Shown here piece by piece: positions 16,362-24,416 of a stretch of 36,388 nucleotides of DNA. This DNA comes from an uncultured Proteiniphilum sp. (GTDB lineage: Bacteria; Bacteroidota; Bacteroidia; Bacteroidales; Dysgonomonadaceae). The notes below the pieces were generated by a model that had not been told where the DNA came from, ran no database searches, and saw only the letters and a program-made list of their open reading frames with translations. The DNA is taken from assembly GCA_927407015.1 (NCBI GenBank), contig CAKMJT010000048.1, positions 1-36,388 on the forward strand. The letters run 5' to 3'. A program made the translations under genes and the position numbers. How positions within the stretch are numbered: the first letter of the stretch is position 1; every line of letters begins with the position of its first letter.

Positions 16362-17024
16362 TCATCGCTCCCCGAAGATGACCGATCCTATCCGTACCAT
16401 CGTACTGCCTTCCTCAACGGCCACCGGGTAATCGCCCGACATACCCATGGAGAGCTCCCGGAACGACGGCTCACCGGCGAACCAGCCGGTTTTGCACTCA
16501 CCGAACAATGACCTCAACAGCCGGAACTCTTTGCGGATCTGCTCCCGGTCATCGGTAAAGGTGGCCATCCCCATCAGGCCTGCAATCTGAACATGGTTAC
16601 ACGCTCTCCATCGGCCGTCTGACAGGAACTGAATGCATTCGTCGGGAGAGAATCCCGCCTTGGTATCCTCCTCAGCCACATGAATCTGCAGCAGACAGGG
16701 GATAACACGGTGACAGGCTGCTCCCTGCTTCTCGATCTCCATCATCAGCCGCTCGCTGTCGAGACTGTGAATCATCGAGATGAAGGGGGCTATCTGCTTT
16801 ACCTTGTTCCGCTGGAGGTTCCCGATAAAGTGCCATTCGATATCCCCGGGAAGCAGCTCCTGCTTCGACACCAGCTCCTGCACACGGCTCTCGCCGAACA
16901 GACGCTGCCCGGCATCATAGGCTTCCCGGATCATCTCAGGGGGATGAAATTTGGAGACAGCCACCAGCTTCACTCCTTCAGGAAGAAGATGCCGCAATAC
17001 ACCGATTTGGGACCTGACACTCAT
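16362..17024 (-). CDS. YggS/PLPBP family pyridoxal-phosphate homeostasis protein
   Basis: A cytosolic PLP-binding protein with an alanine-racemase-type barrel but no racemase partner domain. It carries the PLP lysine in VAVSKFHP (Lys25), GESRVQEL, the signature WHFIGNLQRNKVKQI, and the phosphate-binding SMGMSGDYPVAVEEGSTMVR and IGSVIFGER end. At 220 residues it is complete. The family keeps free PLP in balance and affects amino-acid and keto-acid pools; it has no confirmed catalytic activity. The start codon overlaps the stop of the DUF4494 gene by one base (TAATG), so the two are translationally coupled. Confidence 0.93.
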   Translation of the reverse strand: MSVRSQIGVLRHLLPEGVKLVAVSKFHPPEMIREAYDAGQRLFGESRVQELVSKQELLPGDIEWHFIGNLQRNKVKQIAPFISMIHSLDSERLMMEIEKQGAACHRVIPCLLQIHVAEEDTKAGFSPDECIQFLSDGRWRACNHVQIAGLMGMATFTDDREQIRKEFRLLRSLFGECKTGWFAGEPSFRELSMGMSGDYPVAVEEGSTMVRIGSVIFGER

Positions 17025-17473
17025 TATTTTGTTTCTTTCTCACTGCCACCCGAATAGGGAAAAACATCCATGATAGCTGTCTCTGTCACAGAAGCGAAGG
17101 CATAGTCGATCATCGTCTTCTTCATCTCCGTTTCCACAATCTCCACGGCCTCTTTCAACACGGAGGCCTGTACCAGCATGTTGACAGCTGTTTTTTTCTC
17201 GCTGCCGCTTTTCTCGTCGAGCGTGATAAAATAAAGCCTTGCCTTGAAATAGCGGTCGCCCGTCTCATTGAAAAAAGATTCCGTATATTTCACCCGCTTG
17301 ATATCGGACACCGAAAACTCACCCGAGATATACGGTTTAATCTCTTCGATAATCCTCGCTTCCGCTTCGGTAAATGACAGGGCATCCACCAGATAGGGCT
17401 CGGTTACTGTTTTCTGCATGCCGGTCTCCAGCATCTTATCGTATCTTATCTTACATTCAAACCAATTATACAT
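17024..17473 (-). CDS. DUF4494 protein
   Basis: A small Bacteroidota-specific soluble protein of unknown function. It opens with MYNWFECKIRYDKMLETGMQ, continues with VTEPYLVDALSFTEAEARII, and has a mixed alpha/beta pattern without signal peptide or membrane segment. The ATG at 17473 is preferred to 17518 because the conserved part begins there; the upstream extension is lysine/arginine-rich and lies past the predicted promoter. It is the first gene of an operon with yggS. No catalytic motif is apparent, so the link to PLP homeostasis is only by position. Confidence 0.85.
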   Translation of the reverse strand: MYNWFECKIRYDKMLETGMQKTVTEPYLVDALSFTEAEARIIEEIKPYISGEFSVSDIKRVKYTESFFNETGDRYFKARLYFITLDEKSGSEKKTAVNMLVQASVLKEAVEIVETEMKKTMIDYAFASVTETAIMDVFPYSGGSEKETK

Positions 17474-17515
17474 CTGTCTTTGTTTAATCTTATCATTCCT
17501 TTTTGATTGTAGCGA

Positions 17516-17523
17516 CAAAGGTA
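17516..17523 (-). promoter_or_regulatory. -7 box for the DUF4494-yggS operon
   Basis: TACCTTTG on the minus strand matches TAnnTTTG. Start predicted near 17510, about 37 bases before the ATG at 17473. No convincing TTTG at -33. Confidence 0.5.
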
Positions 17524-17626
17524 CAAAATTTTTGTAGTTCCGCTTTGAAGTGATTGCGCCGGAAGTTTATCAGCATTGTTTTTTTCGATTAAAAACTACA
17601 GGCTGTCAATTATCGCGAAAAAATGA

Positions 17627-17634
17627 TACTTTTG
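17627..17634 (+). promoter_or_regulatory. -7 box for the permease leader RNA
   Basis: TACTTTTG matches TAnnTTTG. The -33 region (TGTC at 17604, 19 bases away) is weak. A transcript starting near 17641 would carry a leader of about 235 bases, containing the hairpin at 17701-17811, before the permease ATG at 17876. Confidence 0.5.
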
Positions 17635-17700
17635 CGCCGGATGTATCACTAATTGAACTTTCGCATGTTAAATACATATCAGCTAAAGATGAGACTTATA

Positions 17701-17811
17701 AATGTTTTGTGGGGACCTATTGACCTCTGAGAACGTAAAAAGAGCAGCTGTTTGAAGCGTTGCAAGTTCTGCTTTTTAGTGAACGAGGTCAATCAAGGGT
17801 CACAAAACATT
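17701..17811 (+). ncRNA. Long imperfect hairpin in the permease 5' leader
   Basis: A 111-base segment folds on itself: AATGTTTTGTG (17701-17711) pairs with CACAAAACATT (17801-17811); after a symmetric 7x7 internal loop ATTGACCTC pairs with GAGGTCAAT; after a second internal loop TAAAAAGAGCAG pairs with CTGCTTTTTA with one bulged A; the apical loop has about 24 bases. Three stacked helices separated by symmetric loops are more than chance would give. It lies in an untranslated leader ahead of an amino-acid permease, so a cis-regulatory RNA is the leading idea. A stand-alone small RNA or a degenerate inverted-repeat element are alternatives; no target-site duplication was seen. Confidence 0.5.
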
Positions 17812-17875
17812 GTCAGTCGAAGATTTAGCTGTTTATGAAACCTGCGAAACTTGAATCACTAAATTACTCGGGAAA

Positions 17876-19297
17876 ATGCAAAAGAAAGAGGAGAAACTGG
17901 GATTATGGCTGTTGGTATTCGTGGCGCTCGGCTCCATGATAGGCTCCGGCATCTTTAATTCCCCGAAGGATCTTATCCGCGTGGCCAATCCTCAGGGAAC
18001 GATGATCGCCTGGGTTGTCGGCGGACTCGGGGCGCTGATGCTCGCCCTGGTGTTTGTCTATCTTGCGGCACGCAAACCCGCTTTGAAGAGCGGTGTCTAC
18101 GCCTACGCCCGCGAAGGATTCGGCGATTACATGGGCTTTAACTCGGCCTGGGGCTACTGGTCGGTGGGCTGGCTGGGAAATGTGAGCTACCTGGCTCTCT
18201 TCTTCAAAACGTTGAACGACCTGCTCGGGGAGCGGGCACTCTCACCGCTGACATACTTTCTCATCGGGTCGGCACTGCTGTGGGTCTTTCATGTTATTCT
18301 GATGGCCGGCGTCAGGGAAGGGGCTATCCTCAACTTCGTAGTGACAGCCGCCAAGCTGATCCCCATCCTGCTGATTATCGTGCTGGGCCTGGCACTTATT
18401 GACAGCGACCTATTCCTGGCCGTCGACTGGCAGCAGAGGCTGGCATCCACGGGGGAGGTGACGACACCCCTGCTGCAGGTGAAGGAGGCGATGGCGGTGA
18501 TCCTCTGGTGTTTTGTCGGCTTGGAAGCGGCTTCCGTCTTGTCTGGCAGGGCAAAAAGTCAGCAAACCGTACGTGTCACCATCATTCTCTCCCTGTTGAT
18601 TGTCCTTGCTGTATATATGCTGATCACCTTTATTGCCATGTCATCGGTGCCGGCTCAGGAGTTAGCCGCCTCAGAGACACCGCTGGCGCTGGTGCTTGAG
18701 AAAACCATGGTGGGTGCTGCCGGAGGGATGGTCATCAGGCTGGGTATCATGGTCTCGGTGCTGGGAGCCAGCCTCTCCTGGATTCTGTTATCGGTGGAGA
18801 CATTATACGCCGCGGCAAAGGATGGTATGCTGCCCCGCATTTTCAAAAAGGTGAACAGGAAAGGAACGCCGGTGAACGCGTTGCTGCTCACCCAGTGTTT
18901 TACCCAGTTTTTTTTACTCTCCATCCTTTCACCCAGGCTCAACGAGACCTACCTCGCCGCCATCACGATTGCCACCACCTTGGTGTTGATCCCTTACCTT
19001 CTCTCCTCTCTCTACGCCGTGAAGATCGCACTGAATCAAAGAAAAAAAGAATCCCCCCATCACCTGGTGGTCGCTTTGCTCGCCACCCTCTATTCCCTCT
19101 ATGTGATTTACGCCGTAGGCATCAGGTATCTCTTCCTTTCCGTACTCTTTTACGGGATTGGCTCATTGCTGTTTATCAGAGCGAAAAGGGAACAAAAACA
19201 ACAGCCCAAACGCTGGGAATGGGCTGTCATAATTATGCTGCTGACGGGATCAGTATGGATCATTACCGGCATACTGACCGGCGGAATAGAACTTTAG
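17876..19297 (+). CDS. APC-superfamily basic amino acid/polyamine antiporter
   Basis: An inner-membrane transporter with about 12 to 13 hydrophobic segments and the APC signature in TM1, VALGSMIGSGIFNSPKDL. The first 60 residues (GSGIF, then WVVGGLGALMLALVFVYLA) and the YAYAREGFGDYMGFNSAWGY segment resemble the arginine/ornithine and arginine/agmatine antiporter group (ArcD-, AdiC- and YjdE-type). Length 473 is normal. The exchanged substrates cannot be fixed from sequence. It is monocistronic and convergent with the TonB receptor gene, with 58 bases between the stops. A long structured leader precedes it, which suggests control after transcription start. Confidence 0.88.
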   Translation: MQKKEEKLGLWLLVFVALGSMIGSGIFNSPKDLIRVANPQGTMIAWVVGGLGALMLALVFVYLAARKPALKSGVYAYAREGFGDYMGFNSAWGYWSVGWLGNVSYLALFFKTLNDLLGERALSPLTYFLIGSALLWVFHVILMAGVREGAILNFVVTAAKLIPILLIIVLGLALIDSDLFLAVDWQQRLASTGEVTTPLLQVKEAMAVILWCFVGLEAASVLSGRAKSQQTVRVTIILSLLIVLAVYMLITFIAMSSVPAQELAASETPLALVLEKTMVGAAGGMVIRLGIMVSVLGASLSWILLSVETLYAAAKDGMLPRIFKKVNRKGTPVNALLLTQCFTQFFLLSILSPRLNETYLAAITIATTLVLIPYLLSSLYAVKIALNQRKKESPHHLVVALLATLYSLYVIYAVGIRYLFLSVLFYGIGSLLFIRAKREQKQQPKRWEWAVIIMLLTGSVWIITGILTGGIEL

Positions 19298-19355
19298 CAG
19301 CTTTCTTGTCGTGAAAGACCCTACAACATGATCGCTAAAGATAATCATTGATAAA

Positions 19356-21725
19356 TTATCTGTTCATCGTATATCGTAAGGTTACTCCCAGGCGGGTAGG
19401 AAAACCGTGCTGCACAAAAGAATTCACCTCTCCGGTGGTCATATCCGATGCTTCGAAATAAAACGAATGGTAATCGGTATTGAACAGGTTCTTTGCCCAG
19501 AGCTCGAGCGAGAAAGCGTCCTTCTCGGCTGCAATGCTCCCGTTGACCAATCCGTAAAAGGGTTGATACAACTCTTCCCCATTGTAATCCTGATTCGATT
19601 CTGTCCAGTATATTTTCCCGACACCTGCATACTGGATGTTTCCTGTCAGGCGATCAACAAACGACCCGTTGGCAAAATGATGCACATAGCCGGCTCCCAG
19701 GCTTAACGTGTGTCGGGGAGCAAACGGTATATGATTTCCTGAATAATCCACCTCTGTGGTCTCACGACCCTCCTGTTTTTCTGTCTGATAGTTGACAAAA
19801 CGTGCGTCGGCAAAGCCATAGTCGGCATACAATGAAAGATTACCTATCGGTATATATTTCAGGCTCACTTCAAAGCCCTTGCTTTCCGATTTCCCGGCAT
19901 TGGTCACGATACGTCCTGCCGTTCCCTCATCTACCAGCTTGATGATTTGAATATTGTTGACCCGGGAATAGAAAAGGGCATACGTGAACGAAAGCTTCCT
20001 GCTGAGCATCTCATACCGGCCACCCAGTTCATACGTCCAGCTGGTCTCCGGATCGTAGGAAAGCTGTTCCTCCAGGGTCAGCCCTGGAGCGCCCGTTCCC
20101 ATGCCGGGCATCACCTTACCCATGATCGATTGCGTAAGGGCACCCTGTAATATCTTGGAGAAAGCCTGTTCATTATATCCGCCTGTTTTATAGCCTTTGG
20201 AGGCGGACAAATAAATCACGGCGGTGGATGAAGGCTGGTATTTCAGTGCGAACTTGGGTAATATATTCCAGAAATCCTTGCTGTAGCTTCCCTGCATCAC
20301 GGTGTCGGTTTCTACAAAAATGGGAGGCATAGCAGGCGGGGCATTTTTTGGTCTTATATTTATATCTCCGTTCTCACTTTCCGTGAAGTAGTCGATGCCG
20401 GTATGTTCATAATCAAACCGCAGCCCTGCCGTTGCCGAAACGCCTTCCCATCCGAAAATATTCTGCAGGGTGGATTGGTGAAAGAGTGCGGCTCCCCTGG
20501 ATGGTTTGGTATAGACTCCAGGAAGATCTATCTGATCGGAAGCATAGGTGATGGTGATCGGAATATTCGGGTTGTTGTTGATGGCTCCCAGATGTCCCTG
20601 CATGGCAGCCATACCATCCTCCTTAATGGCTACCGGCGTATCGATCACCCGGTGGTCATAAAAACCAAATGCGCCCACTACCCAGCGATAATTGCGCTGC
20701 GCATCCGACTTCATGGTGACCTCCTGGCTTACCGAATGCTGTTCCTGCATCTGGCGAATGGAAAATACCGATTTTGGCGAGTAATCCTGATCCATTTTCA
20801 TATCATCTTTCAGATACTGATAGCCTGTGGTTGAGTGCACGCTGTAGCCGTTCCCGGTATAATTCAGCGACAACCCGTTCGTAAAAAGGTGACGGTCGTA
20901 CGACGAAGGTTCATTGAAGTTCGATGCGGTGGAGTCCTTGTGCATATAGGGGAAAGCGCCTCCAGAGACATAATCGTAATTCCCGAAAAGCAATGCTTTA
21001 AAAGAGGGGGTCATCTCCCATTCGAGCTTCACCCTTCCGCCGGCATTTTCAGAGGCATCTACTTTCTTACCGGTATGGCTGTTCATAAAATAGCCGTCGT
21101 CACGCTTATAATAAGCGCCCACAGAAATACCGAAGTGATCGGCCAGCTTGCTGTAAACCGATCCCTTCGCGCTGAACTGACCGTAGTTGCCGCCTCCCAC
21201 CATCAGGTTAGCACCCTGAAAAGAGAGGGGCGACAGGGTGTAGAGATTCACAATTCCCCCGATGGCGTTCCTGCCGTATAGTGTACCCTGCGCACCGCGC
21301 AGCACCTCAATGCGCTGTATATCCTGGAATTCGAAATCGTATGCCGAAGGATTAAAGCTGGGGACATTATCCACGTACATGCTTACCGTCTGGGCTCCAA
21401 GGCGTGCACCGATACCGCGGATATAGACCGGGGTGGAGACCTTGGAACCATATACCGGAATAAAGAAGTTGGGAATGTAAGCGCTTAAGCCCGGCAGTGA
21501 TTCGATCTGTGTATCCCGCAGTTGTTTCGGGGACACAACAGAGACGGCTGTCGGCAGTTTCTTCAGCTCGTGGGTCTCTTTCACGGATGAGGTGATCACC
21601 ACCTCATCCAGATAATACACTTTGACGGTATCCTGAGTATTTTTCTCCTTCTCCGGTTTGTTCTCTTCCGAAAAAACGAAAAAAATGTTACAAATAACTG
21701 ATAATACTAAAAACAATTTTTTCAT
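19356..21725 (-). CDS. TonB-dependent outer-membrane receptor
   Basis: An outer-membrane beta-barrel importer. A Sec signal (MKKLFLVLSVICNIFFVFSE) is followed by a TonB box-like stretch (DEVVITSSVKE), the plug domain (LKKLPTAVSVV, YIRGIGARLG, VYVDNVP-like MYVDNVPSFN, RIEVLRGAQGTLYGRNAIGG) and a 22-strand-type barrel ending in an aromatic-containing strand (LGVTLRYTMNR). There is no carboxypeptidase-like N-terminal domain and no SusD partner, so it belongs with FecA/siderophore-vitamin type receptors rather than SusC. It has 789 residues. The ATG at 21725 is chosen for the signal peptide, over an upstream in-frame start at 21767 that would lie inside the promoter. Ligand unknown. It diverges from the rSAM/lipoprotein operon. 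Confidence 0.93.
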   Translation of the reverse strand: MKKLFLVLSVICNIFFVFSEENKPEKEKNTQDTVKVYYLDEVVITSSVKETHELKKLPTAVSVVSPKQLRDTQIESLPGLSAYIPNFFIPVYGSKVSTPVYIRGIGARLGAQTVSMYVDNVPSFNPSAYDFEFQDIQRIEVLRGAQGTLYGRNAIGGIVNLYTLSPLSFQGANLMVGGGNYGQFSAKGSVYSKLADHFGISVGAYYKRDDGYFMNSHTGKKVDASENAGGRVKLEWEMTPSFKALLFGNYDYVSGGAFPYMHKDSTASNFNEPSSYDRHLFTNGLSLNYTGNGYSVHSTTGYQYLKDDMKMDQDYSPKSVFSIRQMQEQHSVSQEVTMKSDAQRNYRWVVGAFGFYDHRVIDTPVAIKEDGMAAMQGHLGAINNNPNIPITITYASDQIDLPGVYTKPSRGAALFHQSTLQNIFGWEGVSATAGLRFDYEHTGIDYFTESENGDINIRPKNAPPAMPPIFVETDTVMQGSYSKDFWNILPKFALKYQPSSTAVIYLSASKGYKTGGYNEQAFSKILQGALTQSIMGKVMPGMGTGAPGLTLEEQLSYDPETSWTYELGGRYEMLSRKLSFTYALFYSRVNNIQIIKLVDEGTAGRIVTNAGKSESKGFEVSLKYIPIGNLSLYADYGFADARFVNYQTEKQEGRETTEVDYSGNHIPFAPRHTLSLGAGYVHHFANGSFVDRLTGNIQYAGVGKIYWTESNQDYNGEELYQPFYGLVNGSIAAEKDAFSLELWAKNLFNTDYHSFYFEASDMTTGEVNSFVQHGFPTRLGVTLRYTMNR

Positions 21726-21764
21726 TGATTTTGTTTTATATTTATTGGATGAATAAAGTGAATG

Positions 21765-21795
21765 CAAAGTAACACGATAATGTAACTCCGGTCAA
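21765..21795 (-). promoter_or_regulatory. Promoter for the TonB receptor
   Basis: On the minus strand TTGA (21792-21795) and TTACTTTG (21765-21772) are 19 bases apart, a one-mismatch version of the Bacteroidetes promoter. Start predicted near 21759, about 34 bases before the ATG. Confidence 0.5.
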
Positions 21796-21813
21796 TCACT
21801 ACAATTAGTGATT
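21794..21813. promoter_or_regulatory. Palindromic operator candidate at the TonB-receptor promoter
   Basis: AATCACTA-CAAT-TAGTGATT is a perfect inverted repeat with 8-base arms and a 4-base spacer. It overlaps the -33 element of the receptor promoter and lies about 165 bases upstream of the divergent lipoprotein gene. It resembles a site for a dimeric repressor or activator; it is not a recognisable Fur box. Confidence 0.5.
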
Positions 21814-21976
21814 TTCTCCCGCCATGCGGAGAGACTTTTTTATATTTTTTTCTCTTTCGGCGCAACTTTTTTCCGGATAAATCATCTAACGGTATACAAG
21901 CACTCCATCGTCTGAAAAATTGTGGGCTAATAAATGGTTCACAGGAGAAGTGATCGACTCTTATACTATCTGCTAC

Positions 21977-22474
21977 ATGAAGAAAATTGTATTGACCACC
22001 TATGGAAAAATAATCTCGTTGCTGATTGGCCTGCTCGGATTTATCTCCGGATGCGGCACAGGAACGGACCCCGTGGCGGAGTATGGTGTTCCCTCAGCCG
22101 ACTTCAGGGTGCAGGGGAGAGTAAAAAGTGCTGCCACCGGAAATCCCGTATCCGGCATCAGGATGATCGTCCGGGAACCCGATACCGGGATTGCCGACAC
22201 AGCCTTCACCGATACCGGTGGTGCCTATTCAATGGAGATAAAGCAAATCATCGGGTTTCCAGTCACCTTGCATGCTGAGGATGTCGATGGCGATGTAAAC
22301 GGGATGTATAACCCCGACAGCATGGTGGTCAGGAAGGAAGATGCTACACGGATCAGAAAGGGCGATAACAGCTGGTATGATGGCGTCTATGAGAAAAAAG
22401 AGGCCAATTTCAGTCTAAAAGTCTCGTCCGTTATCCCCATGTATGGTGTGCGTTCCGTCAATGAAAAAGAGTAA
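21977..22474 (+). CDS. Radical SAM-associated putative lipoprotein
   Basis: A 165-residue exported protein. A long basic/hydrophobic signal ends at the lipobox FISGC, with Cys26 as the only cysteine in the protein. The mature part is one beta-sandwich domain of the carboxypeptidase-regulatory-like type (FRVQGRVKSAATGNPVSGIR, DTGGAYSMEI, VTLHAEDVDGDVNG). YGVPSADF (36-43) precedes it, and YGV recurs near the C-terminus (156-158). This architecture is that of the lipoprotein member of the rSAM/lipoprotein system of Bacteroidota. The ATG at 21977 is set by the signal; an in-frame TTG at 21920 is rejected. The radical SAM gene follows after 12 bases. Whether the lipoprotein is the enzyme's substrate is not known. 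Confidence 0.82.
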   Translation: MKKIVLTTYGKIISLLIGLLGFISGCGTGTDPVAEYGVPSADFRVQGRVKSAATGNPVSGIRMIVREPDTGIADTAFTDTGGAYSMEIKQIIGFPVTLHAEDVDGDVNGMYNPDSMVVRKEDATRIRKGDNSWYDGVYEKKEANFSLKVSSVIPMYGVRSVNEKE

Positions 22475-22486
22475 AACCAGCTGGCA

Positions 22487-23617
22487 ATGAATCTTTCCCA
22501 AAAAATGCTACTCAATCTCTATCTGCAGCACCAAAAAACGCAGATTCAGCTGCATGAGCTTACGTATCTCTTCTGGGAATGTACACTGCGGTGTAACTTC
22601 CATTGCATCCATTGCGGCAGCGACTGTACCCGTGAGTCCCTGGTCCGGGACATGCCCAAAGATGATTTTCTCGGCGTCCTCTCTTCCCTACAACCGTATC
22701 TGAATCCCAACAAGACAATGATAGTGCTCACAGGCGGCGAACCGTTGGTACGCAAGGATCTGGAAGAGTGCGGAAAAGAGATGTACGAGATGGGCTACCC
22801 GTGGGGATTCGTCACCAACGGGTGGGGGCTCACTCAGCCCCGTCTCGATGCTCTTCTCGATGCCGGGCTACGTTCCGTCACCATCAGCCTGGACGGATAC
22901 TCAGAAGAGACACACGAATGGTTCCGCGGCAAAAAAGGGTCCTGGCTCAGGGCCCTGAATGCCATCTCACGGGTGGCCTCAACCCCTGAGCTCATATACG
23001 ATGTGGTCACCTGTGTGAACAAGAGGAACATCACGGAGCTGCACAGACTCAAAGAGATGCTGATCACCATGGAAGTTACCCATTGGCGTCTTTTCACCGT
23101 CTTCCCCAAGGGAAGGGCGAAAGAGGAACCGCTGCTGAAACTCTCCAATGAGGAGTTCGTCTATGTGATGGATTTTATCCGGCAAACACGGAAAGAGGGG
23201 CGAATCAAAGTATCGTACGGTTGCGAAGGGTATCTGGCGGATTACGAGATGGAGGTGCGTGATGCCCCGTTTTTCTGCCAGGCAGGGATTCATATCGCCT
23301 CCGTACTGGCCAACGGCGATATCAGTGCATGCCCAAGCCTGAGGGGCGACTATGTGCAGGGCAACATTTACAGAGACGATTTCCGGGAAGTATGGAACAC
23401 GCGCTATCAGGTGATGCGTGACCGCAGATGGACGAAGACGGGGAAATGTGCTGACTGTAAATCCTACAAGTACTGTCAGGGAAATGGCTTGCATCTGCGG
23501 GATGAGAAGACAGGCGAACTGCTTCAGTGCCACCTGGAGATGATGGGCAAATTAACCCATGAACCAGCCCCCAAACCTAAACGGAACCTTGCTGCCGTCC
23601 TTCGTTTCTTCACCTGA
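22487..23617 (+). CDS. Radical SAM/SPASM enzyme of the rSAM/lipoprotein system
   Basis: A 376-residue cytoplasmic radical SAM enzyme. The SAM [4Fe-4S] cluster cysteines are Cys36, Cys40 and Cys43 in RCNFHCIHC, flanked by Cys32 and Cys47. The SAM-binding GGE motif is LTGGEPLVRKDL, followed by TNGWGL and SLDGYSEETHEWFRG. The C-terminal third has a SPASM-type cysteine set: FFCQAG, ISACPS, GKCADCKSYKYC and LLQCHLE, able to hold auxiliary clusters. SPASM proteins usually modify peptides or proteins, but no small Cys-rich precursor is encoded nearby; the only partner is the lipoprotein 12 bases upstream. The pairing matches the family named rSAM/lipoprotein system, whose chemistry has not, to my knowledge, been determined. 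Confidence 0.88.
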   Translation: MNLSQKMLLNLYLQHQKTQIQLHELTYLFWECTLRCNFHCIHCGSDCTRESLVRDMPKDDFLGVLSSLQPYLNPNKTMIVLTGGEPLVRKDLEECGKEMYEMGYPWGFVTNGWGLTQPRLDALLDAGLRSVTISLDGYSEETHEWFRGKKGSWLRALNAISRVASTPELIYDVVTCVNKRNITELHRLKEMLITMEVTHWRLFTVFPKGRAKEEPLLKLSNEEFVYVMDFIRQTRKEGRIKVSYGCEGYLADYEMEVRDAPFFCQAGIHIASVLANGDISACPSLRGDYVQGNIYRDDFREVWNTRYQVMRDRRWTKTGKCADCKSYKYCQGNGLHLRDEKTGELLQCHLEMMGKLTHEPAPKPKRNLAAVLRFFT

Positions 23618-23777
23618 CCGTTGTTTGTAAACAGGTAAATGCCCGTTCCCTTTTCGAACGTCCTGCGGGCTGCTACGTTACTACACAGGTGTGTTCATTC
23701 CTGCATATAAATTATACCGTGAACACCTTACCCTCTTCATTGTTATACGAGTAGATAACCCATAACACAAAAAACAG

Positions 23778-24323
23778 ATGAAGAAAGCACTCCTGATCGT
23801 CGACGTGCAGAACGATTTCTGTCCTGGTGGCGCCCTGGCAGTGAAGGACGGGGACAAGGTGGTAGCGGTGATCAACAGCATCATGGACCGGTTCGACCTG
23901 GTGATCTCCTCACAGGACTGGCATCCGGCGGACTCCATCCACTTTGAGAAATGGCCGCCGCACTGTATCGCGGGCACACAGGGTGCCGACTATCATCCCG
24001 AACTGAAGAAAGAGAAGATAGGCCTCAGGCTGTTCAAGGGAACAGCAAACAAAGACGACGGCTATTCCGCTTTCGAAGCCACCAACGTTTCACTCTCCGC
24101 GTTCCTGCAGGAACATCAAATTCGGAATCTGTATGTGTGCGGCCTTGCCACCGACTATTGCGTGAAGGCAAGCGCACTCGATGCCGTGAATGAGGGGTTA
24201 CATACGTTTGTGATTACCGACGCTGTGGCTGCCGTGAACCTGCAGCCGGGGGATGACAAGAAAGCACTGCAGGAGATGTATACCGGCGGATGTATCCTGC
24301 TGGAATCGGATGAGATTTCATGA
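23778..24323 (+). CDS. pncA: Nicotinamidase/pyrazinamidase
   Basis: Hydrolyses nicotinamide to nicotinate in the NAD salvage pathway. The isochorismatase-like fold shows the catalytic triad Asp9 (LIVDVQNDF), Lys87 (RLFKGTA) and Cys128 (GLATDYCVKASALDA). The metal ligands Asp47 and His49 (SQDWHPADS) and His62 (PPHCI) are present, as is the cis-peptide stretch TDAVAAV. At 181 residues it is slightly short of the usual 200 but complete at both ends. The start is the first ATG and opens on the first beta strand. It is preceded by about 160 bases with no obvious signal and is not in an operon with nadE. Confidence 0.93.
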   Translation: MKKALLIVDVQNDFCPGGALAVKDGDKVVAVINSIMDRFDLVISSQDWHPADSIHFEKWPPHCIAGTQGADYHPELKKEKIGLRLFKGTANKDDGYSAFEATNVSLSAFLQEHQIRNLYVCGLATDYCVKASALDAVNEGLHTFVITDAVAAVNLQPGDDKKALQEMYTGGCILLESDEIS

Positions 24324-24379
24324 GATTAGCAACGTACTCCCCACGGGACAGACATTGTCCTGATTTTTATTTTTATGCA

Positions 24380-24411
24380 TTTGGAAATGCTTTTATTTTC
24401 ATGTACATTTG
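24380..24411 (+). promoter_or_regulatory. Strong promoter match abutting the HipA-like gene (leaderless)
   Basis: TTTG (24380-24383), 20 bases, then TACATTTG (24404-24411) is a full match to the Bacteroidetes promoter. Transcription about 5-7 bases downstream would start at 24416-24418, at the ATG at 24417. The mRNA would therefore have no, or almost no, 5' leader. Confidence 0.65.
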
Positions 24412-24416
24412 CCGGA

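Noticed and set aside
17701..17811. 6S RNA
   Set aside because: The long hairpin with internal loops is reminiscent, but it is much shorter than known 6S RNAs and sits in a permease leader.
19298..19355. Terminator between the permease and TonB receptor genes
   Set aside because: Only 5-6 base stems (CTTTC/GAAAG, GATAAT/ATTATC) with long loops and no T tract.
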